64,000 nt of DNA, from the NCBI RefSeq assembly GCF_013214175.1, contig NZ_JABSPA010000002.1, positions 1,178,001-1,242,000 on the forward strand, given 5' to 3'. The stretch's first letter is position 1; every line of letters starts with the position of its first letter. This DNA is from Colwellia sp. (GTDB taxonomy: Bacteria; Pseudomonadota; Gammaproteobacteria; Enterobacterales; Alteromonadaceae). The notes under the pieces were generated by a model. The model was not told the DNA's origin. It made no database searches and saw only the letters and a list, made by a program, of their open reading frames with translations. Shown piece by piece: positions 21,456 to 30,929 of the stretch. The position numbers and the translations under genes are program-made.

Positions 21456-24400
21456 ATGTTAATAAAAATGTTTGCCTTTGAATGGCGATACTTTACTCGA
21501 CAACCTTCTTTTTATGTCACCAGTTTACTGTTTTTTTTACTGACTTTTTTTGCCACAGTAAGTGAAAATATACAAATTGGCGGTGGCGGTAATGTATTAT
21601 ATAACGGGCCATTTTCTATTGCCCAAACACTACTGATCATGGGCATATTTGCCATGTTTTTAGTCGTTAATTTTGTTGCGAGTACGGCAACCCGAAATGA
21701 AACCAGTAAAATGTCGGAGTTACTTTACAGTAAACCGATTAATCCATTAAGTTACCAACTGGGTCGTTTTTTAGGCTCATTTGCGATTGTTGCTACAGTA
21801 TTTGCTTTTGTACCTTTAGGCATACTTATCGGTACTGTTCTAGGTGAACTAGCGGGTTGGGTTGATACTGAACGTTTAGGGCCAACTAATTTAAGTTACT
21901 ACTTTAGTGCTTATTTTTACTTATCATTGCCTAGTTTATTTGTGCTGTCTTGTTTTTTTTATGCCGTAGCTATTAGGTTTCGTTCTATGATGGCGGTTTA
22001 TTTATCTGCCGTTGCTTTATTTATTCTTTACTCTATTTCAGGACAGTTATTGAATGAACCTGAATACAGAACATTGGCGGCATTACTTGATCCATTTGGC
22101 TTGAATACTTTTGGTGAAGTAACCCGTTATTGGACTATGTTTGATAAAAATAATAGCCCAATAGAGCTATCGGGGATTTTACTTGAGAACCGTTTGTTAT
22201 GGCTTGGCGCTTCTGTGGTAATTATGGTGTTGTTTGGTGGTTTTCGTTCGAAAGTACGTTTAAGCCAAGGCAAAGTAAAAAAGCAAAGCAAAAAAGCACT
22301 GAAAAAAGCTGAACAACAGCTAACACTGCAAACTGAAAAAATCCCTCAGTTATTACAAAACAATATTTCTACAAAAAGTTCTGGTATTCAAACTGGTTCG
22401 CATATGCGCATGCGTATATTATTTGAAATTAAACAAGTGATTTTCAGTGCACCATTTTTGGTGTTATCAGTATTAACTATTTTTATGTTAGTCGCTCCAT
22501 TGGTAGACCCGCAAGGTATGTTTGGTACGCCTAATTGGCCGTTGACGCAAAGTATGGTTTCATTAATTTCTAACTCAACAGGCTTGTTAATGATGATCGT
22601 GCTGGCCTATTACAGTGCTGAAATTGTCTGGCGTGAACGTAATTCAGGCATGGGTGATATTGTCGACTCTATGCCAGTGAACAATATAACTTTTTGGTTA
22701 TCAAAAATAATTGCAATCAGTTTAGTACTGGCACTTTTATATGTTTGTGGCATAGCGGTTGCTGTGGTAAATCAGTTATTACAGGGCTATAACCATATTG
22801 AGCTATCCCAGTATGTAATACGATTAGGTTACGTTAATTTACTGCCACTAATCTTTACTGCTGTACTCGCATTTTTCTTACAAGTGATTAGCCCAAATAA
22901 ATATATAGGTATGTTGTTATTTGTACTCTTTATTATTAGCTCTCTAACCTTAAGTAGCTTTGGTTTTAGCCACAATATGTTTCAGTTTGGCAGTGCACCA
23001 CAGGTGTTATATTCAGATATCAATGGTTATGGTAGCTTTTTAACAAGCCAGCATTGGTATACGCTTTATTGGGGCGGCTTAACTATTGTTTTTGCAAGCT
23101 TGACCTATGCACTTTGGCATAGAGGACCAGCGCAAAAAATTAAAACACGTCTAAATAAAGTCAGTTATTATCTTGCTACGCCAGGTAAAGTAAGCATAGC
23201 TTTAGGTTTAGTACTGTTTATCGGTGCAGGCAGTGTCATTCATTATAATACCCGTATTGTTAATGAATTTGTGATTAGTGATGATAGTGAAGACTTGCAA
23301 GCTGCCTATGAGAAAAAATATGTTGAGCATCTTAATGCGGCAATTCCGATCATTACCAAAACCCATGCAAAAGTAGATATTTACCCCGAAGAAAGGCGAA
23401 TTGAAGCGGTTGCTGAATTAACGCTAACAAATACCTCAAACACTGCTATTGAAAAGTTCTTAGTCACTAAACCACAGCATACACAACAATGGAATGTTGA
23501 AATTGACGGCGGTACTCTAGGTGAAATGGATACTCAGTTTAAAAGCGCATGGTTTGTTTTTGATAAACCTTTACAACCCGGTGAAATCCGTCAAGGTAAG
23601 TTAACCGTAACGCGAGATAATAATGGTTTCACTGATGGTAATTATGACGTTACCTTAGTTAAAAATGGCACCTTCATAAATAACTTTGAATTGTTTCCAA
23701 CCTTTGGCTATCAAAAAGGCTTTCAGCTCAGCGATCGCCATAAACGTCGTAACCATGATTTAGAACCCTTGCAACGAGCAAATAAACTTGAAGATGACCG
23801 CTTTTATAATGAGAGCTTTTTCGGCAATGGTGTTGGCTTTATTGATTTTGAAGCAACAATTTCAACTGCGAAGAATCAATTTGCTATCGCACCGGGTTAT
23901 CTACAATCTGAAAAAGTGGTTGGTGAGCGAAAAATTTATCATTATAAAATGGATGCCCCAATCGTAAACTTTTACTCTTTCATGTCTGCAGATTTAGCGA
24001 GTAGAAAAGAGCAATATAAAGGTATTGATATTGAAGTGTATTTCCACAAAAATCATGTAATGAACGTGGATAGCATGATAGCGTCAGTGAAAGACTCTAT
24101 TGATTATTTCACGGAACACTTTGGCCCTTATCAACACAAGCAACTACGTATTATTGAATTTCCAGGGTATAGAAGTTTTGCGCAAAGCTTTGCTAATACC
24201 GTACCGTACTCTGAAAATATTGGTTTTATCAGCGATGTACGTAACCCCGAAGATATTGATCCAGCTTATTATGTGACGGCCCATGAAGTCGCTCACCAAT
24301 GGTGGGGACATCAAGTAGGCGCCGCTAACGTGCAAGGCAATGCGATTATCTCGGAAACGCTTTCACAATATAGTGCGTTAATGGTAATGGAGAAAAAATA

Positions 24401-25067
24401 CGGAGAAGAAAAAATCCGTAAGTTCTTGAAATACGAATTAGATCGTTATTTACGTGGACGAAGTGTTGAGTCTATAGAAGAAATGCCACTTTATCGTAGT
24501 GAAAATCAGCAATATATTCATTACCGTAAAGGCTCTGTTGTGATGATGGCACTTAAAGATCGTTTAGGTGAGCAAAAGGTTAATACAGCGTTGAAGGCAT
24601 TTTTAACAGCGTTTAAGTATCAAAGTACGCCTTATCCTACCACTCTAGATTTAATGGCTTACTTAACAAAAGAAGCGACAGAGCAAGAACAAGCGTTTGT
24701 CAGTAATTTGTTTGAACATATTAGTTTATACGACCTCAAGACAACCGATGTAAAAGTAGTGGCTGTTGACGGTATGGATGACTTTTATGACGTAACACTT
24801 ACTATTGATGCCGCTTTAAAAAGAGCTGATGGTCAAGGTAAAGAAACTGAGGTTGAGTTTGTTGACTCAATCGATATTGGTTTATTTAGTGCTGACCCTG
24901 AAGATCTCTCAGCCAAAGACTTTGTTTTATATTTAGCTAAACATGAAATTAAAACCGGTAGTAACGAAATCACCGTGCGGGTAAAGGGTAAACCTAAATT
25001 TGCTGGTGTAGATCCTTTTGTGAAATACATTGACCGAGATAGTGCCGATAATATTTATCGTTTATAA
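21456..25067 (+). CDS. ABC permease fused to an M1-family metallopeptidase
   Basis: A 1203-residue fusion. Residues 1-570 contain about twelve membrane segments in two blocks of six (about 15-255 and 330-545), separated by a lysine-rich linker near 270-300. After a further membrane segment near 585-605, the remainder is an M1 aminopeptidase-like domain. It has HEVAHQWWGHQ (zinc HExxH near residue 943) and the downstream glutamate in 'ISETLSQYSAL'. The GAMEN exopeptidase motif of classical M1 enzymes is not seen; 'NTVPYSENIGF' stands in its place. The peptidase should face the periplasm. It is encoded with its ATPase, so the complex may couple peptide cleavage to transport (inference). Confidence 0.88.
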   Translation: MLIKMFAFEWRYFTRQPSFYVTSLLFFLLTFFATVSENIQIGGGGNVLYNGPFSIAQTLLIMGIFAMFLVVNFVASTATRNETSKMSELLYSKPINPLSYQLGRFLGSFAIVATVFAFVPLGILIGTVLGELAGWVDTERLGPTNLSYYFSAYFYLSLPSLFVLSCFFYAVAIRFRSMMAVYLSAVALFILYSISGQLLNEPEYRTLAALLDPFGLNTFGEVTRYWTMFDKNNSPIELSGILLENRLLWLGASVVIMVLFGGFRSKVRLSQGKVKKQSKKALKKAEQQLTLQTEKIPQLLQNNISTKSSGIQTGSHMRMRILFEIKQVIFSAPFLVLSVLTIFMLVAPLVDPQGMFGTPNWPLTQSMVSLISNSTGLLMMIVLAYYSAEIVWRERNSGMGDIVDSMPVNNITFWLSKIIAISLVLALLYVCGIAVAVVNQLLQGYNHIELSQYVIRLGYVNLLPLIFTAVLAFFLQVISPNKYIGMLLFVLFIISSLTLSSFGFSHNMFQFGSAPQVLYSDINGYGSFLTSQHWYTLYWGGLTIVFASLTYALWHRGPAQKIKTRLNKVSYYLATPGKVSIALGLVLFIGAGSVIHYNTRIVNEFVISDDSEDLQAAYEKKYVEHLNAAIPIITKTHAKVDIYPEERRIEAVAELTLTNTSNTAIEKFLVTKPQHTQQWNVEIDGGTLGEMDTQFKSAWFVFDKPLQPGEIRQGKLTVTRDNNGFTDGNYDVTLVKNGTFINNFELFPTFGYQKGFQLSDRHKRRNHDLEPLQRANKLEDDRFYNESFFGNGVGFIDFEATISTAKNQFAIAPGYLQSEKVVGERKIYHYKMDAPIVNFYSFMSADLASRKEQYKGIDIEVYFHKNHVMNVDSMIASVKDSIDYFTEHFGPYQHKQLRIIEFPGYRSFAQSFANTVPYSENIGFISDVRNPEDIDPAYYVTAHEVAHQWWGHQVGAANVQGNAIISETLSQYSALMVMEKKYGEEKIRKFLKYELDRYLRGRSVESIEEMPLYRSENQQYIHYRKGSVVMMALKDRLGEQKVNTALKAFLTAFKYQSTPYPTTLDLMAYLTKEATEQEQAFVSNLFEHISLYDLKTTDVKVVAVDGMDDFYDVTLTIDAALKRADGQGKETEVEFVDSIDIGLFSADPEDLSAKDFVLYLAKHEIKTGSNEITVRVKGKPKFAGVDPFVKYIDRDSADNIYRL

Positions 25068-25111
25068 CAAGTAATGCTTAGCTGCAGATAAGTTATAGTG
25101 TTAAAACATGT

Positions 25112-25160
25112 AAAGCCTTGTGTAAAACTCTGTACAGAGAGTGATACACCGGGCTTTTTT
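25112..25160 (+). terminator. Intrinsic terminator after the permease-peptidase gene
   Basis: Nested stem AAAGCC...GGGCTTT with inner GTGT/ACAC and ACTCT/AGAGT helices, ending in six Ts. Confidence 0.7.
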
Positions 25161-25311
25161 CTTTATTTAACCTCTAACGCTATTTTTCTTAGCCGTAATT
25201 GCGTAGATTAGGGCACTTATAAAATATAACAATAATATTCTCCTTGAAAGTAAGGGTAACCTAAATTCAACGGATAATTTTTAAAGTGAATGCAAGAGAG
25301 TGAGGAAGTAA

Positions 25312-26658
25312 ATGGGTGTTTCAAGAGGCGGCTTTAGTTCGCGTTTCGGTTTTATCATGGCAGCGGCAGGTTCGGCTGTTGGTTTGGGCAATATATGGGG
25401 TTTTCCAACCCAAACCGCGAGTAATGGTGGTGCTGCTTTTGTGCTCGTTTATTTAGTCTTGGCATTTTGTTTAGCTTACCCAGCTTTTATGGCGGAACTG
25501 TTAATTGGCCGTTATGGTCAAGCCAATGCCGTGAGTAGTATGCAAAAAATTGCCCGTAATACTTGGCAAAAACGCTTTGGCTTTGTCGTTGGTTTTGGCG
25601 GCATTATTTGTGCGGCACTTATTTTAAGTTTTTATGGCATTATCGCCGGTTGGATGATGTCTTATGCCATTGAACCCCTAGCAAGGTTAGTGGGTTTAAC
25701 TGGCGCAGCTGACTGGTTGATAAATCACTCCCTTATACGCAATATTCTATTTACCGCGTTCTTTATGGGACTGACCATTTTAATCATTCGAAGTGGTGTT
25801 GAGCAGGGCATTGAGAAATGGTCAAAGCGCCTGATGCCTATGTTAATCGGTTTACTGATATTATTAATCATTTATGTTTTTACCCTTGAAGGCGCAAGAG
25901 AGGGCTTTAATGCCTATTTAAATCCTGATTTTTCTCGAGTATTAGAGCCTGATCTATTGATCAGTGCTTTAGGGCAAGCATTTTTCTCCTTGTCACTGGG
26001 TACCAGCGTGATGATTATTTATGGCTCTTATATTGCGAAGAAAGAAAACTTAGTGACTCTAGGCGCACAAGTGACCCTAATTGATGTCTCTATTGCCTTT
26101 TTAGCAGGTTTATTAATTATCCCATCTATGTATGTAGCACAGGCGCAGGGCGTAGCTATATTCGCCGAAGACGGCAGTTTAATATCTGGCTCTAACTTGG
26201 TCTTTACGGTTTTGCCGGCATTATTTTCGGGAATGGGCTTTGTTGGTTTATTTGTTGCCTTTGGCTTCTTTGTTTTAATGTCTATTGCGGCATTAACATC
26301 GAGTATATCTATGTTGGAAGGACCGGTATCGTTTGCGGTAGAACGTCATGATATACCACGTGAGCGAGCAACCACCTTTATTGGCTTAGGCATTTTAGTG
26401 CTAAGTATTATTATTGTGGTTAATTTAGAATGGATGTTAGATTTTGTTGCTATTTTATCAACGCAATATGGTCAGCCTATCATCGCCATGCTGTGTTGTG
26501 TCTTTGCCACTTGGATATGGCATAGAAGTGATATCTTAGCGGAGATTAAACAAGGTAATGATACCGCGGAACATAGCCTCTTCTGGAAGATTTGGCCTTG
26601 GTACACTAAGTTTGTATGTCCGACAGCTATTGCATTAGTATTCTGGCATTCTCTTTAA
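25312..26658 (+). CDS. Sodium-dependent transporter, NSS (SNF) family
   Basis: Sodium-coupled amino-acid or amine symporter of 448 residues, with eleven to twelve membrane segments. The conserved first helix 'SRFGFIMAAAGSAVGLGNIWGFP' (in two parts, residues 10-32) contains the sodium- and substrate-binding unwound GxAVGLGNIW. 'NGGAAFVLVYL' and 'FFSLSLGTSVMIIYGSY' (helix 6, about 225-241) are also characteristic. Substrate cannot be set from sequence. Its stop codon forms part of a large palindrome. No partner gene. Confidence 0.9.
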   Translation: MGVSRGGFSSRFGFIMAAAGSAVGLGNIWGFPTQTASNGGAAFVLVYLVLAFCLAYPAFMAELLIGRYGQANAVSSMQKIARNTWQKRFGFVVGFGGIICAALILSFYGIIAGWMMSYAIEPLARLVGLTGAADWLINHSLIRNILFTAFFMGLTILIIRSGVEQGIEKWSKRLMPMLIGLLILLIIYVFTLEGAREGFNAYLNPDFSRVLEPDLLISALGQAFFSLSLGTSVMIIYGSYIAKKENLVTLGAQVTLIDVSIAFLAGLLIIPSMYVAQAQGVAIFAEDGSLISGSNLVFTVLPALFSGMGFVGLFVAFGFFVLMSIAALTSSISMLEGPVSFAVERHDIPRERATTFIGLGILVLSIIIVVNLEWMLDFVAILSTQYGQPIIAMLCCVFATWIWHRSDILAEIKQGNDTAEHSLFWKIWPWYTKFVCPTAIALVFWHSL

Positions 26659-26761
26659 CGACACCTGTTTGAAGTTTATACTGCGTTATCGTATGTTCGT
26701 GTAGCAGACTACACGTCACATATTATGTCTTGTATAAACACCAAACAGATAGCCGTTAACC
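26653..26761. repeat. About 109-bp imperfect palindrome at the end of the NSS gene
   Basis: The centre is CGTGTAG-CAGA-CTACACG. Outer arms are CTGTTTGaaGTTTATA against TATAAACacCAAACAG, then TTAACG/CGTTAA, with unpaired internal stretches. The left end contains the NSS stop codon. The landmarks ACTGCGTT on the left and CTTGT on the right are shared with the palindrome at 4923-5044. Confidence 0.6.
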
Positions 26762-26784
26762 TATTTGTTAAGGTTAGCTAAACC

Positions 26785-27047
26785 TATACCCGTCACCACT
26801 CAAGATGCATATTCAGAGCGCTTGAGGTATTTCAATTCAAGGCGCAGTGATGAAGGAATGGTTATTCCCTTCTAAGTCACTGCAACGAAGAAGTGGAATT
26901 GCTCAAACGCTTCTCTGATGGGTTTAAAATGTCTTTATGCAGCGGTAAATAATCAAAACATAGAGTGACTATGTTTGAATTATTCTCCTTGCCTAAAGGC
27001 ATTTTAATTCCCACTGAAATCGAGCACTTTGAATGGTAACGGGTATA
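26785..27047. mobile_element. MITE-like element with 24-bp terminal inverted repeats
   Basis: A 263-bp non-coding element bounded by TATACCCG... (26785-26808) and its near-complement ...CGGGTATA (27024-27047), about 20 of 24 positions matching. The interior has further partial palindromes and no ORF of use. The ends start and finish in TATA, compatible with insertion at a TA target. No transposase is present. The size and structure fit a miniature inverted-repeat element or a large intergenic repeat. Confidence 0.65.
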
Positions 27048-27084
27048 TAAAACTCTATAGCTGTAATGTTTGAAAGTTCCAGCC

Positions 27085-27777
27085 TTAAAGCCTTGGCCAG
27101 TTTAACTGCCAAGGTTTTTTTATTGCCGTTAATAGCTCATTAACCTCTGTATTTAAGTAATAATCACCGTTACTCGGTAGCGAAGTAAACTCAAACTCTT
27201 CACCTAAATAAGTAAACTTCAGTGCATAGGCATGTAAATAACCTCGGTCTGCTTTTGAGGTACTGTAATAAAGTTGGTCGCCAACAATGGGCGCGCCTAT
27301 GCTCGCTAGTGCTACCCGTAATTGGTGGGTTTTACCCGAATGAGGTTTAAGCAGATATAACCTTTGCTTGTTAGCAATGCTATAAGAGAAAAACTGGGTA
27401 ATTGCCGGGTTTTCCATGGTGCGTAATAACTTAAACATGCCACGGCGACTTTTTGCCATATCACCTTTAATTAGACCCTGTTTTTTACTCGGTTTTTTAT
27501 CCGCAATGGCAAGATAGTATTTTTCGATATCGTGATCATTAAAAAGCTGACCAAAGGTTTGTGCACAGGTTAGATTTTTGGCAAAGATTACCAAACCTGA
27601 AGTCATTTTATCTAAGCGGTGTACTGGGTAAAGTTCGGCATTCTTATTATGGCTTTGTATTTGCTGTTTTACTAAAGAGAATAGCCCGGAGCCGATTTTA
27701 CCTTCATCATGAAAATTAACGCCCGGTTCTTTATCAACCACAATAAAATCATGATGTTCTGTAATAGTTTTAAACAT
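27085..27777 (-). CDS. RluA-family pseudouridine synthase (TIGR01621 type)
   Basis: RNA pseudouridine synthase of 230 residues. It has the catalytic motif HRLDKMTSGLVIFAKN (Asp near residue 55), 'PHSGKTHQLRVALASIGAPIVGD' in two blocks near residues 144-166, and 'YLHAYALKF'. It lacks an S4 domain. The short form and the start 'ITEHHDFIVVDKEPGVNFH' match the TIGR01621 subfamily, whose RNA target is not established. Divergent from the M16 peptidase gene. Confidence 0.88.
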   Translation of the reverse strand: MFKTITEHHDFIVVDKEPGVNFHDEGKIGSGLFSLVKQQIQSHNKNAELYPVHRLDKMTSGLVIFAKNLTCAQTFGQLFNDHDIEKYYLAIADKKPSKKQGLIKGDMAKSRRGMFKLLRTMENPAITQFFSYSIANKQRLYLLKPHSGKTHQLRVALASIGAPIVGDQLYYSTSKADRGYLHAYALKFTYLGEEFEFTSLPSNGDYYLNTEVNELLTAIKKPWQLNWPRL

Positions 27778-27855
27778 TTAAATTAACCGAAAAGACTTTA
27801 TGTTTGCTATGATAATTCAATCATAAATATTTTACTCTTTTTACAGGATGTTATT

Positions 27856-30747
27856 TTGCGAAAATCTCCTCAAAGCCGCTTTTCTGCGCAGGTAATAAAT
27901 AAATTTAAATCTACATTTAAAGTCACGGCGATAGCCGCTAGTACAGCGTTATTATTTGCTTGTAGTAGTCAAGAAACGACGCAGTTACCTACCGGCGTAA
28001 GTTTAATTGAAACGGTTACAGCTCAACAAGGTACGCTTAATATACCTTTTAAAAAGTACCAGTTAGCTAATGGCTTAACGGTGATTTTACATCAAGACAA
28101 CTCTGACCCTTTAGTACATGTTGACGTTACCTACCATGTTGGCTCAGCCCGTGAACAGCTAGGTAAGTCCGGCTTTGCCCATTTCTTTGAACATATGATG
28201 TTTCAAGGCTCACAAAATGTTGCCGATGAGCAGCACTTTAAAGTGGTTACGCAAAGTGGCGGCGACTTAAATGGCACCACCAATTCAGATCGTACTAACT
28301 ATTTTGAAACTGTGCCGAAAAACCAATTAGAAAAAATGTTGTGGCTTGAGTCTGACCGTATGGGTTTTTTACTTGAAGCTATCACTCCAGAAAAATTCGA
28401 GATACAACGTGCAACGGTAAAAAATGAACGTGGTCAAAATGTTGATAATCGTCCCTATGGCCGATTAAATGAAACCGTGAATCAAATGATCTTCCCACGA
28501 GAACACCCTTATTCATGGCCTGTTATTGGTTATATGTCAGATCTAGACCGCGGCACAGTAACTGATTTAAAAGAGTTTTTCTCTCGTTGGTACGGACCTA
28601 ATAATGCGGTATTGACTATCGGTGGTGATATCGATGAAGCGCAAACGCTTGCTTGGGTGAATAAGTACTTTGGTGCATTTAATGCCGGTCCTACGGTAGA
28701 AAACATTGCTAAGACGTCAGTTACCCTGACCGATAATCGTTATTACTCCTTTACCGATAACGTTTCTTTGCCATTACTTTACATTAGCTTTCCAACGGTT
28801 TACGGCATGCATGCTGATGAGCCTGCATTAGATGTATTAGCGAATATTTTAGGTGGAGGTCCAACATCACTACTTTATAAAAACTTAGTGAAATCTGGCG
28901 TTGCCGTACAAGCAGGAGCGAGTCATCCATGTCGTGAATTAGCGTGTGGTATGAATTTCTTTGCTTTGCCAAACCCACAACAAGGTTTATCACTGACAAA
29001 AATTGAGCAAGTAATTAATGACACGCTAGTTGAGTTTGAAGAGCGCGGTGTAAATGCCGATGATTTATTAAAAACCAAAGTAGGCATTGAAACTGGCACC
29101 ATTTATGGGTTGCAAAGTGTTTCAGGTAAAGTATCTAACTTAGCTCATTATCAAACCATGCTAGGTAATGCTAATTACACTGAACAACAAGTGGCTCGTT
29201 ATAATAAAGTGACCAAAGCCGATGTTATGCGAGTATTTAAGCAATATATTCAAGGCAAGGGCGCGGCAGTATTATCCATAGTGCCTCACGGACAAGAAGC
29301 GCTAATAGCAAAAGCAAACAACTTTACTCTGCCGGATATCAGTAAGCCACCAACGCTGGCACAACTTGATACACCACTGATGAAAAACACCAGTGATTTT
29401 GATCGCAGTGTTATGCCTAGCTCTGGCGCAAACCCACAGATTACCGTACCAAGTTTATGGCGTGAGAAATTTGATAATGGCATTGAAGTGATTGCCACTA
29501 AAAACAGTGAAACACCAACGGTAAGTTTATTACTAAGTCTTGATGGCGGTGTCTTACTCGACTCAGTCGAAAAAGCCGGCTTAGCGAGTTTAACCGCGGG
29601 CTTAATGAATGAAGGCACTACCGTACACAGCAAAGAAGAGTTATCGAATGAACTCGCTAAACTTGGCAGTGATATCTCTATCGGTGCAGCAGGTCGTAAC
29701 ACTTATATCAAAGTTAACAGTTTAGTTAAAAATCTTGATGCGACGCTAGCGTTAATGAACGAAATGATGTTTAAACCTGCCTTTGCTCAAGAGGATTTTG
29801 ATAGAGTTAAAAATCAGTTAATTCAAGGATTAGAGCAAGGTAATAAAGATGCACGTACTTTAGCCAGTAGAGCATTAAAGCAAGTGACTTACGGTGAGAA
29901 TAATCGCTTTGGTTTAGCTGATAGCGGCACCATAGCTACGGTATCGGCTATATCACTTGATGATATCAAAGGCTTTTATCAAGCTTACTTTTCACCGGCT
30001 AAGGCAAGTTTAGTGGTAGTGGGAGATATTGATAAAGCTGAGTTATTAGCGAAATTGTCGCCCTTGAAAGCTTGGCAGGGCAAGGACTACAGTATTCATG
30101 GTGATTATCAGTTCCCACAAGTAACGCCAAATAAACTTTATTTTGTGGATTTACCTAATGCCAGTCAATCGGTAATCAAGCTTTCTCGCCGAGCAATGAC
30201 TTATGATGCAACAGGTGAACACTTTAAAGCAACGTTAATGAATTATCCGCTAGGTAGCGCGTTTAATAGCCGTATTAATTTAAACCTACGTGAAGACAAA
30301 GGTTATACCTACGGCGCCTCAAGTTACTTCTCGGCAGGTAAAACCCTCGGCCGCTTCAGTGCTGGCGCTAGTGTTAAAAAAGAGCATACCTATGATGCTA
30401 TGCTTGAAATCGAAGCAGAGCTGAAAAATTACCAGCAACATGGCTTAACGGATGATGAGGTTACCTTTATGCGCCAAGCTATTTCACAAAATGAAGCGTT
30501 AAGTTTTGAAACGCCGAGTCAAAAAAGTGGTTTCTTAAGACAATTGTTACAATTTAATCTGCCGGTTAATTACGGTGAGCAACAAGGTGAAATTATCAAA
30601 AACATCACCCTTAAGCAGTTAAATGCGATTGCCGCAAAAGAATTAGCAAAACCTATGCAATGGATTGTGGTTGGTGACGGTCAAGTAGTTAAGCCACAAT
30701 TAGAAAAGCTTGGTATTGAAGTGGTTGATTTAGAATTGGCCAAATAA
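27856..30747 (+). CDS. M16-family zinc metallopeptidase, lipoprotein
   Basis: A 963-residue protein with a lipoprotein signal (ALLFAC, lipobox Cys near residue 36) and two tandem M16 halves. The N-terminal half has the inverted zinc motif HFFEH (HxxEH, near residue 110) with the downstream glutamate in 'ATVKNERGQNVDNRPYG'. The second half, from about residue 535 ('FDNGIEVIATKNSETP'), has lost the motif, as is normal for these two-domain pitrilysin-like proteins. Probably an envelope peptidase acting on oligopeptides. The start is TTG at 27856 with ACAGGA 7 nt upstream; no ATG in frame fits. Terminator downstream. Confidence 0.88.
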   Translation: MRKSPQSRFSAQVINKFKSTFKVTAIAASTALLFACSSQETTQLPTGVSLIETVTAQQGTLNIPFKKYQLANGLTVILHQDNSDPLVHVDVTYHVGSAREQLGKSGFAHFFEHMMFQGSQNVADEQHFKVVTQSGGDLNGTTNSDRTNYFETVPKNQLEKMLWLESDRMGFLLEAITPEKFEIQRATVKNERGQNVDNRPYGRLNETVNQMIFPREHPYSWPVIGYMSDLDRGTVTDLKEFFSRWYGPNNAVLTIGGDIDEAQTLAWVNKYFGAFNAGPTVENIAKTSVTLTDNRYYSFTDNVSLPLLYISFPTVYGMHADEPALDVLANILGGGPTSLLYKNLVKSGVAVQAGASHPCRELACGMNFFALPNPQQGLSLTKIEQVINDTLVEFEERGVNADDLLKTKVGIETGTIYGLQSVSGKVSNLAHYQTMLGNANYTEQQVARYNKVTKADVMRVFKQYIQGKGAAVLSIVPHGQEALIAKANNFTLPDISKPPTLAQLDTPLMKNTSDFDRSVMPSSGANPQITVPSLWREKFDNGIEVIATKNSETPTVSLLLSLDGGVLLDSVEKAGLASLTAGLMNEGTTVHSKEELSNELAKLGSDISIGAAGRNTYIKVNSLVKNLDATLALMNEMMFKPAFAQEDFDRVKNQLIQGLEQGNKDARTLASRALKQVTYGENNRFGLADSGTIATVSAISLDDIKGFYQAYFSPAKASLVVVGDIDKAELLAKLSPLKAWQGKDYSIHGDYQFPQVTPNKLYFVDLPNASQSVIKLSRRAMTYDATGEHFKATLMNYPLGSAFNSRINLNLREDKGYTYGASSYFSAGKTLGRFSAGASVKKEHTYDAMLEIEAELKNYQQHGLTDDEVTFMRQAISQNEALSFETPSQKSGFLRQLLQFNLPVNYGEQQGEIIKNITLKQLNAIAAKELAKPMQWIVVGDGQVVKPQLEKLGIEVVDLELAK

Positions 30748-30803
30748 AACCTTAGGTATAACAAATAAAGCCGAAATTTAATTACTAGGTATTGAAAAAC
30801 ATT

Positions 30804-30844
30804 AAAAGACCCCTTATTAATATCGTATCAATAAGGGGTCTTTT
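30804..30844 (+). terminator. Intrinsic terminator after the M16 peptidase gene
   Basis: Perfect 15-bp stem (30804-30818 with 30830-30844), GC-rich at its core (GACCCC/GGGGTC), ending in Ts. Confidence 0.88.
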
Positions 30845-30929
30845 GTTTTAGACACTTAAACCCTTACTCGCTAAATACTAAATTAAGCTAATGGCTCTAC
30901 TTAGCGCATTCGTATAGATAGGAATTATT

